A stretch of DNA of 5,842 nt. It comes from Deltaproteobacteria bacterium. GTDB taxonomy: Bacteria > Desulfobacterota > Desulfobulbia > Desulfobulbales > BM004. Positions 1 to 5,815 of the stretch are shown one piece after another. The translations under genes and the position numbers were made by a program. Numbering within the stretch: position 1 is the stretch's first letter; every line of letters starts with the position of its first letter. Below the pieces are notes generated by a model. It worked only from the letters and a program-made list of their open reading frames with translations. It made no database searches and was not told the DNA's origin. The stretch is taken from the NCBI GenBank assembly GCA_019312685.1, contig JAFDCR010000216.1, positions 1-5,842 on the forward strand. Direction: 5' to 3'.

Positions 1-10
1 ATAATAAATA

Positions 11-1258
11 ATGAATAAATTTGTAGCTGATGGATTTTCGCCGGTAGTTTCACACACTAAGGAAGACGGCAAGACCAAATGGACCCTGAAGGAAAAATTA
101 TTACTGGGCCTATCGCCCTCGGATTACATTGCCCAGATGATCCGTAATCCGTTCAACTGGCTGTTCGCCTTTATCTTTGCAATCGGATTTCCTCTGATCG
201 GCCTGCGTTTTATCAAAGGTTTAAGCTTTGTCACCCATAGCTCTTATGATTATCCCTGGGGCCTCTTTTTAGGCTGGGGCCTTTTTACAATGGTCCCTCT
301 ATCCGCCTCCGGATTTATGCTGGGCACCACGGTTGAGGTATTCGGGCGCAAGGATTTCAAACCCATAGAACGTCTGGCACTATTAAACGGCCTACTCGGC
401 TATTTCTTTGCAGTCGTCTTTCTGCAGGTCGACCTGGGCCAACCCTGGCGGCTCGTCTACCCGATGTTTGTTTCACTGGGACCGCAGGCCGTACTTTTTC
501 TGGTCGCCTGGCATGTCGCCACCTATCTTTCCGTCCAGGTGGCAGAACTGGTTCCCGCTTTTTCCGAATGGTTCGGGCTGCCGAAAACTAAAAAATTCAT
601 CAAAAGCATGATCGTCGGCTTGACAATCTCAGGCATCATTCTTTCAACCCTGCATCAGGGAGCACTGGGAGCCCTTTTTACCTATGCGCCCGGGAAACTG
701 CACCCACTGTGGTATTCCTCCACATTTCAGTGGTTTCATTTCTTCTGCTCCTCCATCTTTGCCGGGCTCTGCATGTTGATTGTGGTCAGCACCCTGTGCA
801 AGACCTTTATGGCCTGGCGCTGTGATGCCAATTTCATGAACAATATAGACAAACTGACCATATCCCTTTCCAAGGGGGCGTCCATGGCCCTGATCACCTA
901 TCTGATTATCAAGATACTGGGTGTGGCCCATGATAATGACTGGGAATATCTCGTCTCCGGGTGGGGCCAGTGGTTTTTTATTGAACTTCTGGTTGGGGTT
1001 ATCATCCCTCTCCTCCTGTTCACCGTGGCTATCAAGGGGAACAATGCCAACCTGGCCCGTTTCGCGGCCCTGGTTGCTGTGTTCGGCATTGCCCTCAACC
1101 GTTTGAACACCGCTCTGATCGCCTTTAACTGGCAGCTCTATCAGGAAATCCCGCATCCGCGTGAGATTGGCATAGTCATTACCATCTATACATTATATAT
1201 AGTAACCTATCGTTTCATTCTTGCCCGTCTGCCGTTGTTGTACACCTGGAAGGATTAA
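11..1258 (+). CDS. NrfD/HybB-family integral membrane quinone oxidoreductase subunit
   Basis: Membrane subunit of a respiratory complex, expected to oxidise or reduce quinone and pass electrons to a periplasmic iron-sulfur or cytochrome partner. Visible: 415 residues with about ten hydrophobic segments, near residues 48-66, 82-104, 122-140, 157-180, 198-216, 238-262, 286-304, 320-341, 348-370 and 386-406. The stretch TLHQGALGALF (213-223) followed by APGKLHPLWY (226-235) is typical of the long HybB/DsrP-like branch of the NrfD family. The 47-residue N-terminus is hydrophilic, with no signal peptide, and there are no haem or Fe-S motifs, as expected. The start is the first ATG. Only ten bases precede it, so its ribosome site lies mostly off the window. 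Its stop is 74 bases before the first octahaem cytochrome start in the same direction, suggesting one operon. The usual partner, a ferredoxin-like four-cluster Fe-S protein, is not in the window and could be the gene cut off at the left edge. Family assignment is firm; the substrate of the complex is unknown. Confidence 0.88.
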   Translation: MNKFVADGFSPVVSHTKEDGKTKWTLKEKLLLGLSPSDYIAQMIRNPFNWLFAFIFAIGFPLIGLRFIKGLSFVTHSSYDYPWGLFLGWGLFTMVPLSASGFMLGTTVEVFGRKDFKPIERLALLNGLLGYFFAVVFLQVDLGQPWRLVYPMFVSLGPQAVLFLVAWHVATYLSVQVAELVPAFSEWFGLPKTKKFIKSMIVGLTISGIILSTLHQGALGALFTYAPGKLHPLWYSSTFQWFHFFCSSIFAGLCMLIVVSTLCKTFMAWRCDANFMNNIDKLTISLSKGASMALITYLIIKILGVAHDNDWEYLVSGWGQWFFIELLVGVIIPLLLFTVAIKGNNANLARFAALVAVFGIALNRLNTALIAFNWQLYQEIPHPREIGIVITIYTLYIVTYRFILARLPLLYTWKD

Positions 1259-1320
1259 GGCGAAGACGGTTAATGTTGAAAAAAATAACGGATGTGGAAG
1301 AACCTAATCTTTATTATATA

Positions 1321-1326
1321 AAGGAT
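1321..1326 (+). promoter_or_regulatory. Ribosome binding site deciding the start of octahaem copy 1
   Basis: AAGGAT lies six bases before the ATG at 1333, whose product begins at once with a signal-peptide-like MKK plus hydrophobic run. The alternative ATG at 1273 has only an AAGG about a dozen bases upstream and would put 20 mostly polar residues before the signal, which does not fit an exported cytochrome. Confidence 0.6.
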
Positions 1327-1332
1327 AACGCC

Positions 1333-2781
1333 ATGAAAAAAATCAAGGGATTATCTGTGCTGTTTATAACAACCCTCTGTGTCGCCGTCTGGATCAACGA
1401 AGGTGCGAGCGAGGAAAACATTCACGCCAAGATCAAAGGACCGTTTGATACCCCATACGACGTTACCAGGAAATGTCTGAGCTGTCACGAGGAAGCAGCC
1501 AAGGATGTTATGAAAACAGAGCACTGGAACTGGCTGCAGAAACAGAGGATCAATAATAAAGAAATAATGTACGGCAAAAAGATGGCTATGACCAACTTTG
1601 CCATTACCGTTGACGGCAACTGGCCGCAGTGCACCATCTGTCATATCGGTTACGGCTGGGAAAGCGCCGGTTACGACTTCAATGAAGTAAGCAATGTTGA
1701 CTGTCTGGTCTGCCATGACACCACCGGCACTTACAAAAAGGCCAAAAACGGCGCAGGCATGCCCAAAGGTTTTACCGGGGAAGAAGAGCGGCGACCGGTG
1801 GATCTCTTAAAGGTTGCCCAGAACGTGGGAACACCCAGTAAGAAAAACTGCGGGGCCTGCCACTTTGCCGGTTGCGGTGCCGCCCATGTCAGACACCGGG
1901 CTCTTGACCCTTCCTTTAACGACCCTGCACCGGAAGTCGATGTCCACATGTCCAAGGGTGGTGGTGCCATGGAATGCCAGAAATGTCATTACTCCCATGC
2001 CAAACACAACATTATGGGCCATTTTGAGGAGATTCACCGCAAAGGCACAGAGTTGATCTATCAGCCCGGTTGTGTGGAATGCCACACAGCAGCTCCTCAT
2101 AAACTTACCATTTTGAACAGTCACTTTGAGGCCGTGGGCTGCCCGACCTGTCATATACCGACCTATGCCCGGGAATATGCCGCCAAAACCGAGTGGAACT
2201 GGTCACCTAAACCGGAGGAAGGAGAAAGAGACATTGAAACCCTGAAACATACACCGGTCAAGAAACTTGGGCAGTTCATCTACCAGAAAAATCTGATTCC
2301 GCAGTATGAATGGTATAACGGCAATGATACGGCCTATCTCCGTGGGGACAAGATAAATCCCAACGAAGTGCTCAGGTTGAACGGCCCTGTGGGTAATGTC
2401 AACGACGAATACGCCAAAATATTTCCATACAAGACCCACCGTGCCACCCAGATCTACGATAAAAAGTATAATTATCTAATCACCCCGCTGTTGTCCAAGA
2501 AAGACGATACCGCCTTCTGGAAGACATATGACTGGAGTGCTGCAGCCAAAAGTGGAATGGCGGCCATCGGCCTGCCCTACAGCGGCGACTACGGCTTTGT
2601 CGATAGCATTACCTACTGGCGCATCAACCATGGCGTTGTGCCGGCCAACCAGGCCCTGGACTGTCTTGAGTGCCATGGCACCCATGGCCGAATGGATTGG
2701 GAATATCTCGGTTATGAAGGGGATCCCTGGGAAATCGGTGGCCTTACCATTCACCGGCGCAAACATGAAATAAAGAAATAA
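1333..2781 (+). CDS. Octahaem c-type cytochrome, tetrathionate reductase (OTR) family, copy 1
   Basis: Predicted exported periplasmic octahaem cytochrome, 482 residues. Eight CXXCH motifs begin at C48, C100, C124, C173, C215, C247, C270 and C444. A haem-free stretch of about 170 residues separates motifs 7 and 8, as in copy 2. Family signatures include HWNW (64-67), CHIGYGW (103-109), CLVCHDTTGTY (124-134), YEWYNG (325-330) and the C-terminal HG-HGRMDWEYLGY block. Many non-motif histidines shared with copy 2 (for example H64, H205, H225, H230, H256, H264, H369, H433, H451) could be distal haem ligands. The OTR of Shewanella reduces tetrathionate, and also nitrite and hydroxylamine in vitro; the physiological substrate here is unknown. 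Oddities: the segment after motif 4 reads VRHRALD where copy 2 has VKHGDLD, and C181 is an extra cysteine. Start: an in-frame ATG at 1273 adds 20 residues, but the ATG at 1333 has AAGGAT six bases upstream and begins directly with MKK plus a hydrophobic signal (about 6-21). The cleavage site is not clear, so the N-terminus could remain as an anchor. Confidence 0.88.
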   Translation: MKKIKGLSVLFITTLCVAVWINEGASEENIHAKIKGPFDTPYDVTRKCLSCHEEAAKDVMKTEHWNWLQKQRINNKEIMYGKKMAMTNFAITVDGNWPQCTICHIGYGWESAGYDFNEVSNVDCLVCHDTTGTYKKAKNGAGMPKGFTGEEERRPVDLLKVAQNVGTPSKKNCGACHFAGCGAAHVRHRALDPSFNDPAPEVDVHMSKGGGAMECQKCHYSHAKHNIMGHFEEIHRKGTELIYQPGCVECHTAAPHKLTILNSHFEAVGCPTCHIPTYAREYAAKTEWNWSPKPEEGERDIETLKHTPVKKLGQFIYQKNLIPQYEWYNGNDTAYLRGDKINPNEVLRLNGPVGNVNDEYAKIFPYKTHRATQIYDKKYNYLITPLLSKKDDTAFWKTYDWSAAAKSGMAAIGLPYSGDYGFVDSITYWRINHGVVPANQALDCLECHGTHGRMDWEYLGYEGDPWEIGGLTIHRRKHEIKK

Positions 2782-2815
2782 TACCTTAAAAAGAATAATA
2801 TAAATGAAAATAAAA

Positions 2816-2825
2816 AGAGGAGGAG
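2816..2825 (+). promoter_or_regulatory. Strong ribosome binding site of octahaem copy 2
   Basis: AGAGGAGGAG, near-perfect anti-16S complementarity, ends six bases before the ATG at 2832. It is clearly stronger than the AAGGAT of copy 1, so copy 2 may be translated more efficiently from the shared message (inference). Confidence 0.75.
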
Positions 2826-2831
2826 CAGACC

Positions 2832-4259
2832 ATGCAACGGCATAAGATAATGGCAATACTCCTGGGGACGACAATCATATTTGGTTTGACTCCGGCGGTC
2901 ATGGCCTTGGAAGCCCATGATAAAATTCAGGGGCCGATCAGTGACCCCAAAAAAGTAACTCAAAAATGTCTGGAATGTCATGCTGAATCCGCTCAAGAGG
3001 TCATGCAGACCCAGCATTGGAACTGGCAGCAGCAACAGGTCGTTAACAACAAGGAGCAACTCTACGGCAAAAGAAACGCCATGACCAATTTCGGTATTGC
3101 GGTTGACGGCAACTGGCCCCACTGTACCAGATGTCACATCGGCTACGGCTGGGAGAATGCCAGTTTTGATTTTAAAGAACCGAACAATATTGACTGTCTT
3201 GTCTGCCATGACACCACTGGTACATATGAGAAGGCCAAACGCGGGGCCGGCCTGCCAAAAGGGTATACCGAATGGCGTGAACGCGGCAAGCCCGTAGATC
3301 TGTTATATGTTGCACGCAATGCGGGTAAACCCAACAAAAAAACCTGCGGTGCGTGTCATTTCGGCGGCTGTGGAGCGGCCCGCGTCAAACATGGCGACCT
3401 GGATCCCTCTTTTGCCGGCCCTCCCTTGGAAATAGATATTCATATGGCGGCGGACGGTGCAAACTTTGACTGCCAGAAGTGCCACTATCCGGAAGAAAAA
3501 CACAACATCATGGGCCACTACATGGCACCCTCTGCAGAAGGCACCTATCAGTCCGGCTGTGTTGAATGCCACAGCGAAAAACCCCATGAATTGAAAATTC
3601 TGAACACCCATTACGAGGCTGTGTCCTGCCAGACCTGTCATGTTCCAAACTTTGCCAGACAATACCCGGCTAAGACTGATTGGGACTGGTCCACCCCGGA
3701 ACTCGAAACCGCCAAGGAAGGCCGCTACGGAAAAATAATCCCGGTCAAGGGTGTCGGCGGTTTCAAATGGAAAAAGAATATGACTCCGCTATACGAATGG
3801 TATAACGGCTCTGAACTTGCTTACATCCGCGGTGACGTAATAGATCCTGATACTGTCACCGCCTTGAACAAACCCGTTGGCAGCAAGGATGATAAACACT
3901 CCAAGATATTCCCCTTCAAAATCCATCGGGCAAAGCAGATCTATGACACAAAATACAAAACCATTATCACCCCTTTTATTGAGAAGGAGGGTGAAACCGC
4001 CTTCTGGAAGACCTATGACTGGGATGCTGCAGCAAAGAAAGGTATGGCGGCAACCGGTCTCCGGTTCAGCGGCAACTATGACTTCACAAACACCATAATG
4101 TACTGGCGCATTAATCACGGCGTAGTTCCCGGCGACAAGGCATTAGACTGCCTGGAATGCCACGGCAGCCACGGCCGCATGGATTGGGAGTATCTCGGCT
4201 ACGAGGGAGATCCCTGGAAAATACCGGGGATATCACGGGCGCCCCATGAATTCCAATAA
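2832..4259 (+). CDS. Octahaem c-type cytochrome, tetrathionate reductase (OTR) family, copy 2
   Basis: Second periplasmic octahaem cytochrome, 475 residues, a clear tandem paralogue of the gene before it. By hand count 53 of 80 residues are identical from just before haem 1 to just past haem 2 (29-108 here). CXXCH motifs begin at C46, C98, C122, C172, C214, C243, C266 and C440. The N-terminus is a classical Sec signal: a basic start, hydrophobic core about 7-24, and a likely cut after VMA (residue 25). It keeps VKHGDLD at 185-191, which I recall as conserved in OTR proteins; K186 is the best candidate for the lysine haem ligand known from the Shewanella OTR structure, though that correspondence is inferred. 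C180 is an extra cysteine in CHFGGCGAA. The linker between haem motifs 7 and 8 differs most from copy 1. A strong ribosome site (AGAGGAGGAG, 2816-2825) lies six bases before the ATG, and the gap to copy 1 is 50 bases. It is the last gene before a strong terminator. The family is secure; tetrathionate, nitrite, hydroxylamine or another substrate remains open. Confidence 0.9.
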   Translation: MQRHKIMAILLGTTIIFGLTPAVMALEAHDKIQGPISDPKKVTQKCLECHAESAQEVMQTQHWNWQQQQVVNNKEQLYGKRNAMTNFGIAVDGNWPHCTRCHIGYGWENASFDFKEPNNIDCLVCHDTTGTYEKAKRGAGLPKGYTEWRERGKPVDLLYVARNAGKPNKKTCGACHFGGCGAARVKHGDLDPSFAGPPLEIDIHMAADGANFDCQKCHYPEEKHNIMGHYMAPSAEGTYQSGCVECHSEKPHELKILNTHYEAVSCQTCHVPNFARQYPAKTDWDWSTPELETAKEGRYGKIIPVKGVGGFKWKKNMTPLYEWYNGSELAYIRGDVIDPDTVTALNKPVGSKDDKHSKIFPFKIHRAKQIYDTKYKTIITPFIEKEGETAFWKTYDWDAAAKKGMAATGLRFSGNYDFTNTIMYWRINHGVVPGDKALDCLECHGSHGRMDWEYLGYEGDPWKIPGISRAPHEFQ

Positions 4260-4285
4260 AAATAATATCAAACTGTTTTATATAC

Positions 4286-4320
4286 AAAAAAAGCCCCTCG
4301 GTTATGAGGGGCTTTTTTTT
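4286..4320. terminator. Bidirectional rho-independent terminator between convergent genes
   Basis: A perfect nine-pair stem, AAGCCCCTC (4291-4299) with GAGGGGCTT (4306-4314), has a six-base loop GGTTAT. It is flanked by seven A on the left and eight T on the right (the tracts overlap the stem ends), so it gives a U-tract in both directions. It lies 26 bases after the stop of octahaem copy 2 and 22 bases after the stop of the CBS gene on the other strand, and probably ends both transcripts. Confidence 0.93.
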
Positions 4321-4342
4321 ACCTACAAATATCCTTTGTCCG

Positions 4343-4792
4343 TTATATAATTCCTGCCTCCCTGGCAATGAGTTTCACAATATCGGAACGGGCGATTATC
4401 CCGACAATCTTTTTGTTGTCAAGGACTGGAAGCCGCCGAATACGCTTGGTAAGCATAATCCGGGCAATCTCCGGCAGCAAGGTTTCCGGTGAAACGGTGA
4501 TGACTTTTTCGCGCATGATATCCTTTACAGTGACCTGAGCCGCTTCGGCCAGTTTCTTGTTGAACGGAACCGCCTCAAGGATATAGGCAAAAGATCCGAG
4601 CTTATCAATATACCTGGGAAGGGCCATGGCAATGAGGTCCTTTTCGGTGATCATACCGACAAGCTCTTCATTCTCATTAATGACCGGCAATCCGCTTATT
4701 TTTAATTTAAAAAGCAGATCTGCCGCCTCACGGACCGTCATTTTCTCGGAAACTGTCGTCACTTCTGTGGTCATTATGTCTTTTGCTTCCAT
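4343..4792 (-). CDS. Stand-alone CBS-domain-pair (Bateman module) protein
   Basis: Cytosolic protein of 149 residues made almost entirely of two CBS domains, roughly 4-58 and 89-142, joined by a 30-residue linker. Each begins with a DIM motif (DIMTTEVTTV; DIMREKVITV) and contains the usual core: SGLPVI with GMITEKDL in the first, and RRLPVL with GIIARSDIV in the second. CBS pairs generally bind adenosine nucleotides such as AMP, ATP or S-adenosylmethionine and regulate a partner; no catalytic domain is attached, so the partner is unknown. A GTG three bases before the chosen ATG would also be in frame, but AGGAGG (complement of 4799-4804) sits six bases from the ATG at 4792 and only three from the GTG. 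The gene is convergent with the cytochrome operon and shares its terminator. A separate terminator of the upstream slipin gene suggests it has its own promoter. No sequence link to the cytochromes beyond position is visible. Confidence 0.87.
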   Translation of the reverse strand: MEAKDIMTTEVTTVSEKMTVREAADLLFKLKISGLPVINENEELVGMITEKDLIAMALPRYIDKLGSFAYILEAVPFNKKLAEAAQVTVKDIMREKVITVSPETLLPEIARIMLTKRIRRLPVLDNKKIVGIIARSDIVKLIAREAGII

Positions 4793-4798
4793 CACATA

Positions 4799-4804
4799 CC
4801 TCCT
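4799..4804 (-). promoter_or_regulatory. Ribosome binding site of the CBS-domain gene
   Basis: CCTCCT on the given strand reads AGGAGG on the coding strand and ends six bases before the ATG at 4792. This spacing favours that ATG over the in-frame GTG at 4795. Confidence 0.75.
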
Positions 4805-4847
4805 GTTTTACAAAATACAACGGGTTTTAAATGTCCGGGCCAACAGT

Positions 4848-4860
4848 ACCACTTTGTGGT
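4848..4860. promoter_or_regulatory. Inverted repeat upstream of the CBS gene, possible operator
   Basis: ACCAC-TTT-GTGGT is a perfect inverted repeat with five-base arms, 55 bases upstream of the CBS start and between that gene and the slipin terminator. The location fits a regulator site, but the arms do not extend further and no convincing -35/-10 pair could be placed next to it. Confidence 0.3.
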
Positions 4861-4899
4861 TAAACACATATGCAGTTTAACATAAAAAACCAACGGCTT

Positions 4900-4934
4900 T
4901 AAAAAAAATAAGCCCCTCGACAGAGGGGCTTATT
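4900..4934 (-). terminator. Rho-independent terminator of the slipin gene
   Basis: A perfect twelve-pair stem, AATAAGCCCCTC (4907-4918) with GAGGGGCTTATT (4923-4934), has a four-base loop GACA. On the minus strand the stem is followed by a run of T (the A tract at 4901-4908 read in reverse). The plus-strand side has only a short A-rich stretch, so the direction is leftward, after the slipin gene. It separates that gene from the CBS gene. Confidence 0.87.
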
Positions 4935-4937
4935 AAA

Positions 4938-4955
4938 AAGTTCAAGGTAGAACTT
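4938..4955. other. Small hairpin just before the slipin terminator
   Basis: AAGTTC (4938-4943) and GAACTT (4950-4955) form a six-pair stem with a six-base loop, lying between the slipin stop codon and its terminator hairpin. No T-run is attached, so it is not a terminator by itself; it might stabilise the 3' end of the message or be chance. Confidence 0.4.
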
Positions 4956-4966
4956 CTATTTAATCT

Positions 4967-5722
4967 TTATTTTACAGGGGTATTGGCGATAGATGTCAGC
5001 AGATTCATTGGCACCGGAATCAGGGTGGTACTGTTTTCCGTGGCGCCGATCTCCCGGATGGTCTGGAGATAGCGGAGCTGGATGGCTGCCGGATGCTGAT
5101 CGATAAGACTGGCAGCCTCGCAGAGTTTGGTCGCAGCCTGCAGTTCGCCGTCCGCATTAATTATGGCGGCGCGCCGCTCACGCTCGGCCTCGGCCTGCTT
5201 GGCCATGGCCCGTTGCATGGATTCAGGCAGATCGACCTCCTTGACTTCCACCCTGCTCACTTTGATGCCCCAGGGCTCGGTTTCATGGTCCAGAATTTCC
5301 TGCATCTTATGATTGACCGCATCCCGCTCGGAGAGCATATGATCCAGATCGTCCTGACCGCAGATACTCCGCAGAGTGGTCTGGGCAAGCTGGGAAGTGG
5401 CGGTTTTATAATCCTCGACCTCTATCAAGGCCTTCACCGGATCGACCACCCGGAAATAAACTACAGCGCTGACCCGCACCGAAACGTTGTCTTTGGTGAT
5501 AATATCCTGGCCTGGCACATCATGGGTGATGGTCCGGGTATCCACCTTCTCCATTTTTTCAATTAATGGAAAAACAACTGCGATACCGGGCTCTTTGGTC
5601 TTGGTAATCTTCCCCATTCTGAAAAAGACACCCCTTTCGTACTGATTTATCATTTTTATCGTGGCATACATCAACATCAAGAATAAGGGAATTAAAAATA
5701 TTAACCAATAAATCATTGCCAT
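4967..5722 (-). CDS. Slipin (stomatin-like SPFH/Band 7 membrane protein)
   Basis: Bacterial stomatin homologue of 251 residues, anchored in the inner membrane by one N-terminal segment (about 4-23) and expected to oligomerise into membrane microdomain scaffolds. Hallmarks in order: YERGVFFRMGK (28-38), VDTRTITHDVPGQDI (60-74), VVYFRVVDPVKA (87-98), TTLRSICGQDDLDHMLSERD (115-134), WGIKVSRVEVKEVDLP (151-166), an alanine- and glutamate-rich coiled-coil segment (about 171-202), and a C-terminal LRYLQTIREI followed by NSTTLIPVP. Length is normal for the family. Slipins are often encoded beside an NfeD protein; none is present downstream, and the 120 bases upstream hold no gene, so a partner would have to lie beyond the right edge or elsewhere. 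Start: ATG at 5722 with AGGAG five bases away; the ATG at 5716 (two residues shorter) is also served by the purine-rich tract, so the exact start is uncertain. A hairpin terminator follows the stop. Confidence 0.92.
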   Translation of the reverse strand: MAMIYWLIFLIPLFLMLMYATIKMINQYERGVFFRMGKITKTKEPGIAVVFPLIEKMEKVDTRTITHDVPGQDIITKDNVSVRVSAVVYFRVVDPVKALIEVEDYKTATSQLAQTTLRSICGQDDLDHMLSERDAVNHKMQEILDHETEPWGIKVSRVEVKEVDLPESMQRAMAKQAEAERERRAAIINADGELQAATKLCEAASLIDQHPAAIQLRYLQTIREIGATENSTTLIPVPMNLLTSIANTPVK

Positions 5723-5732
5723 CTCCTCTCCT
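5723..5732 (-). promoter_or_regulatory. Purine-rich ribosome binding site of the slipin gene
   Basis: The coding strand reads AGGAGAGGAG directly against the ATG at 5722. Its distal AGGAG suits the ATG at 5722 (five bases) while the proximal GGAG suits the ATG at 5716 (six bases), so it does not settle which is used. Confidence 0.6.
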
Positions 5733-5787
5733 TTCTCCTTAGCTATTTAAGGTTTACAGAAATTAATACCTGGGTTCCTGAAGAGCG

Positions 5788-5815
5788 TATATATGAAATT
5801 TCAACAAAAATACAA
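5788..5815 (-). promoter_or_regulatory. Possible sigma-70-type promoter of the slipin gene
   Basis: On the minus strand TTGTAT (complement of 5810-5815) and TATATA (complement of 5788-5793) are 16 bases apart, about 65 bases before the slipin start. Matches to consensus are only partial (three and four of six). The region is AT-rich, so chance is a real alternative. Confidence 0.3.

Noticed and set aside
644..1156. Long minus-strand ORF inside the NrfD-like gene, and similar antisense ORFs inside the two cytochrome genes
   Set aside because: They lie entirely opposite convincing protein-coding genes, have no recognisable domains, and are expected shadows of the real frames.
1273..1332. N-terminal 20-residue extension of octahaem copy 1 from the ATG at 1273
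   Set aside because: It would place polar, acidic residues before the signal peptide, and the ATG at 1333 has the better-spaced ribosome site.
1259..1332. Possible internal promoter before octahaem copy 1 (TTGAAA and TATTAT)
   Set aside because: The two elements are about 30 bases apart, far from the roughly 17-base spacing needed; readthrough from the NrfD gene is simpler.
2804..2845. Tiny ORF (13 codons) starting in the gap between the two octahaem genes and overlapping the start of copy 2
   Set aside because: It has no ribosome site of its own, is AT-rich leader sequence and ends just inside copy 2; there is no sign that it is a leader peptide gene.
4824..4844. Possible sigma-54 promoter for the CBS gene (TTGGCCCG on the minus strand)
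   Set aside because: The -24 half resembles the consensus, but the required GC at -12 is missing at the right spacing.
5093..5566. Plus-strand ORF of 157 residues opposite the slipin gene
   Set aside because: The slipin on the other strand has full-length family motifs; the plus-strand product resembles no family and is a shadow.
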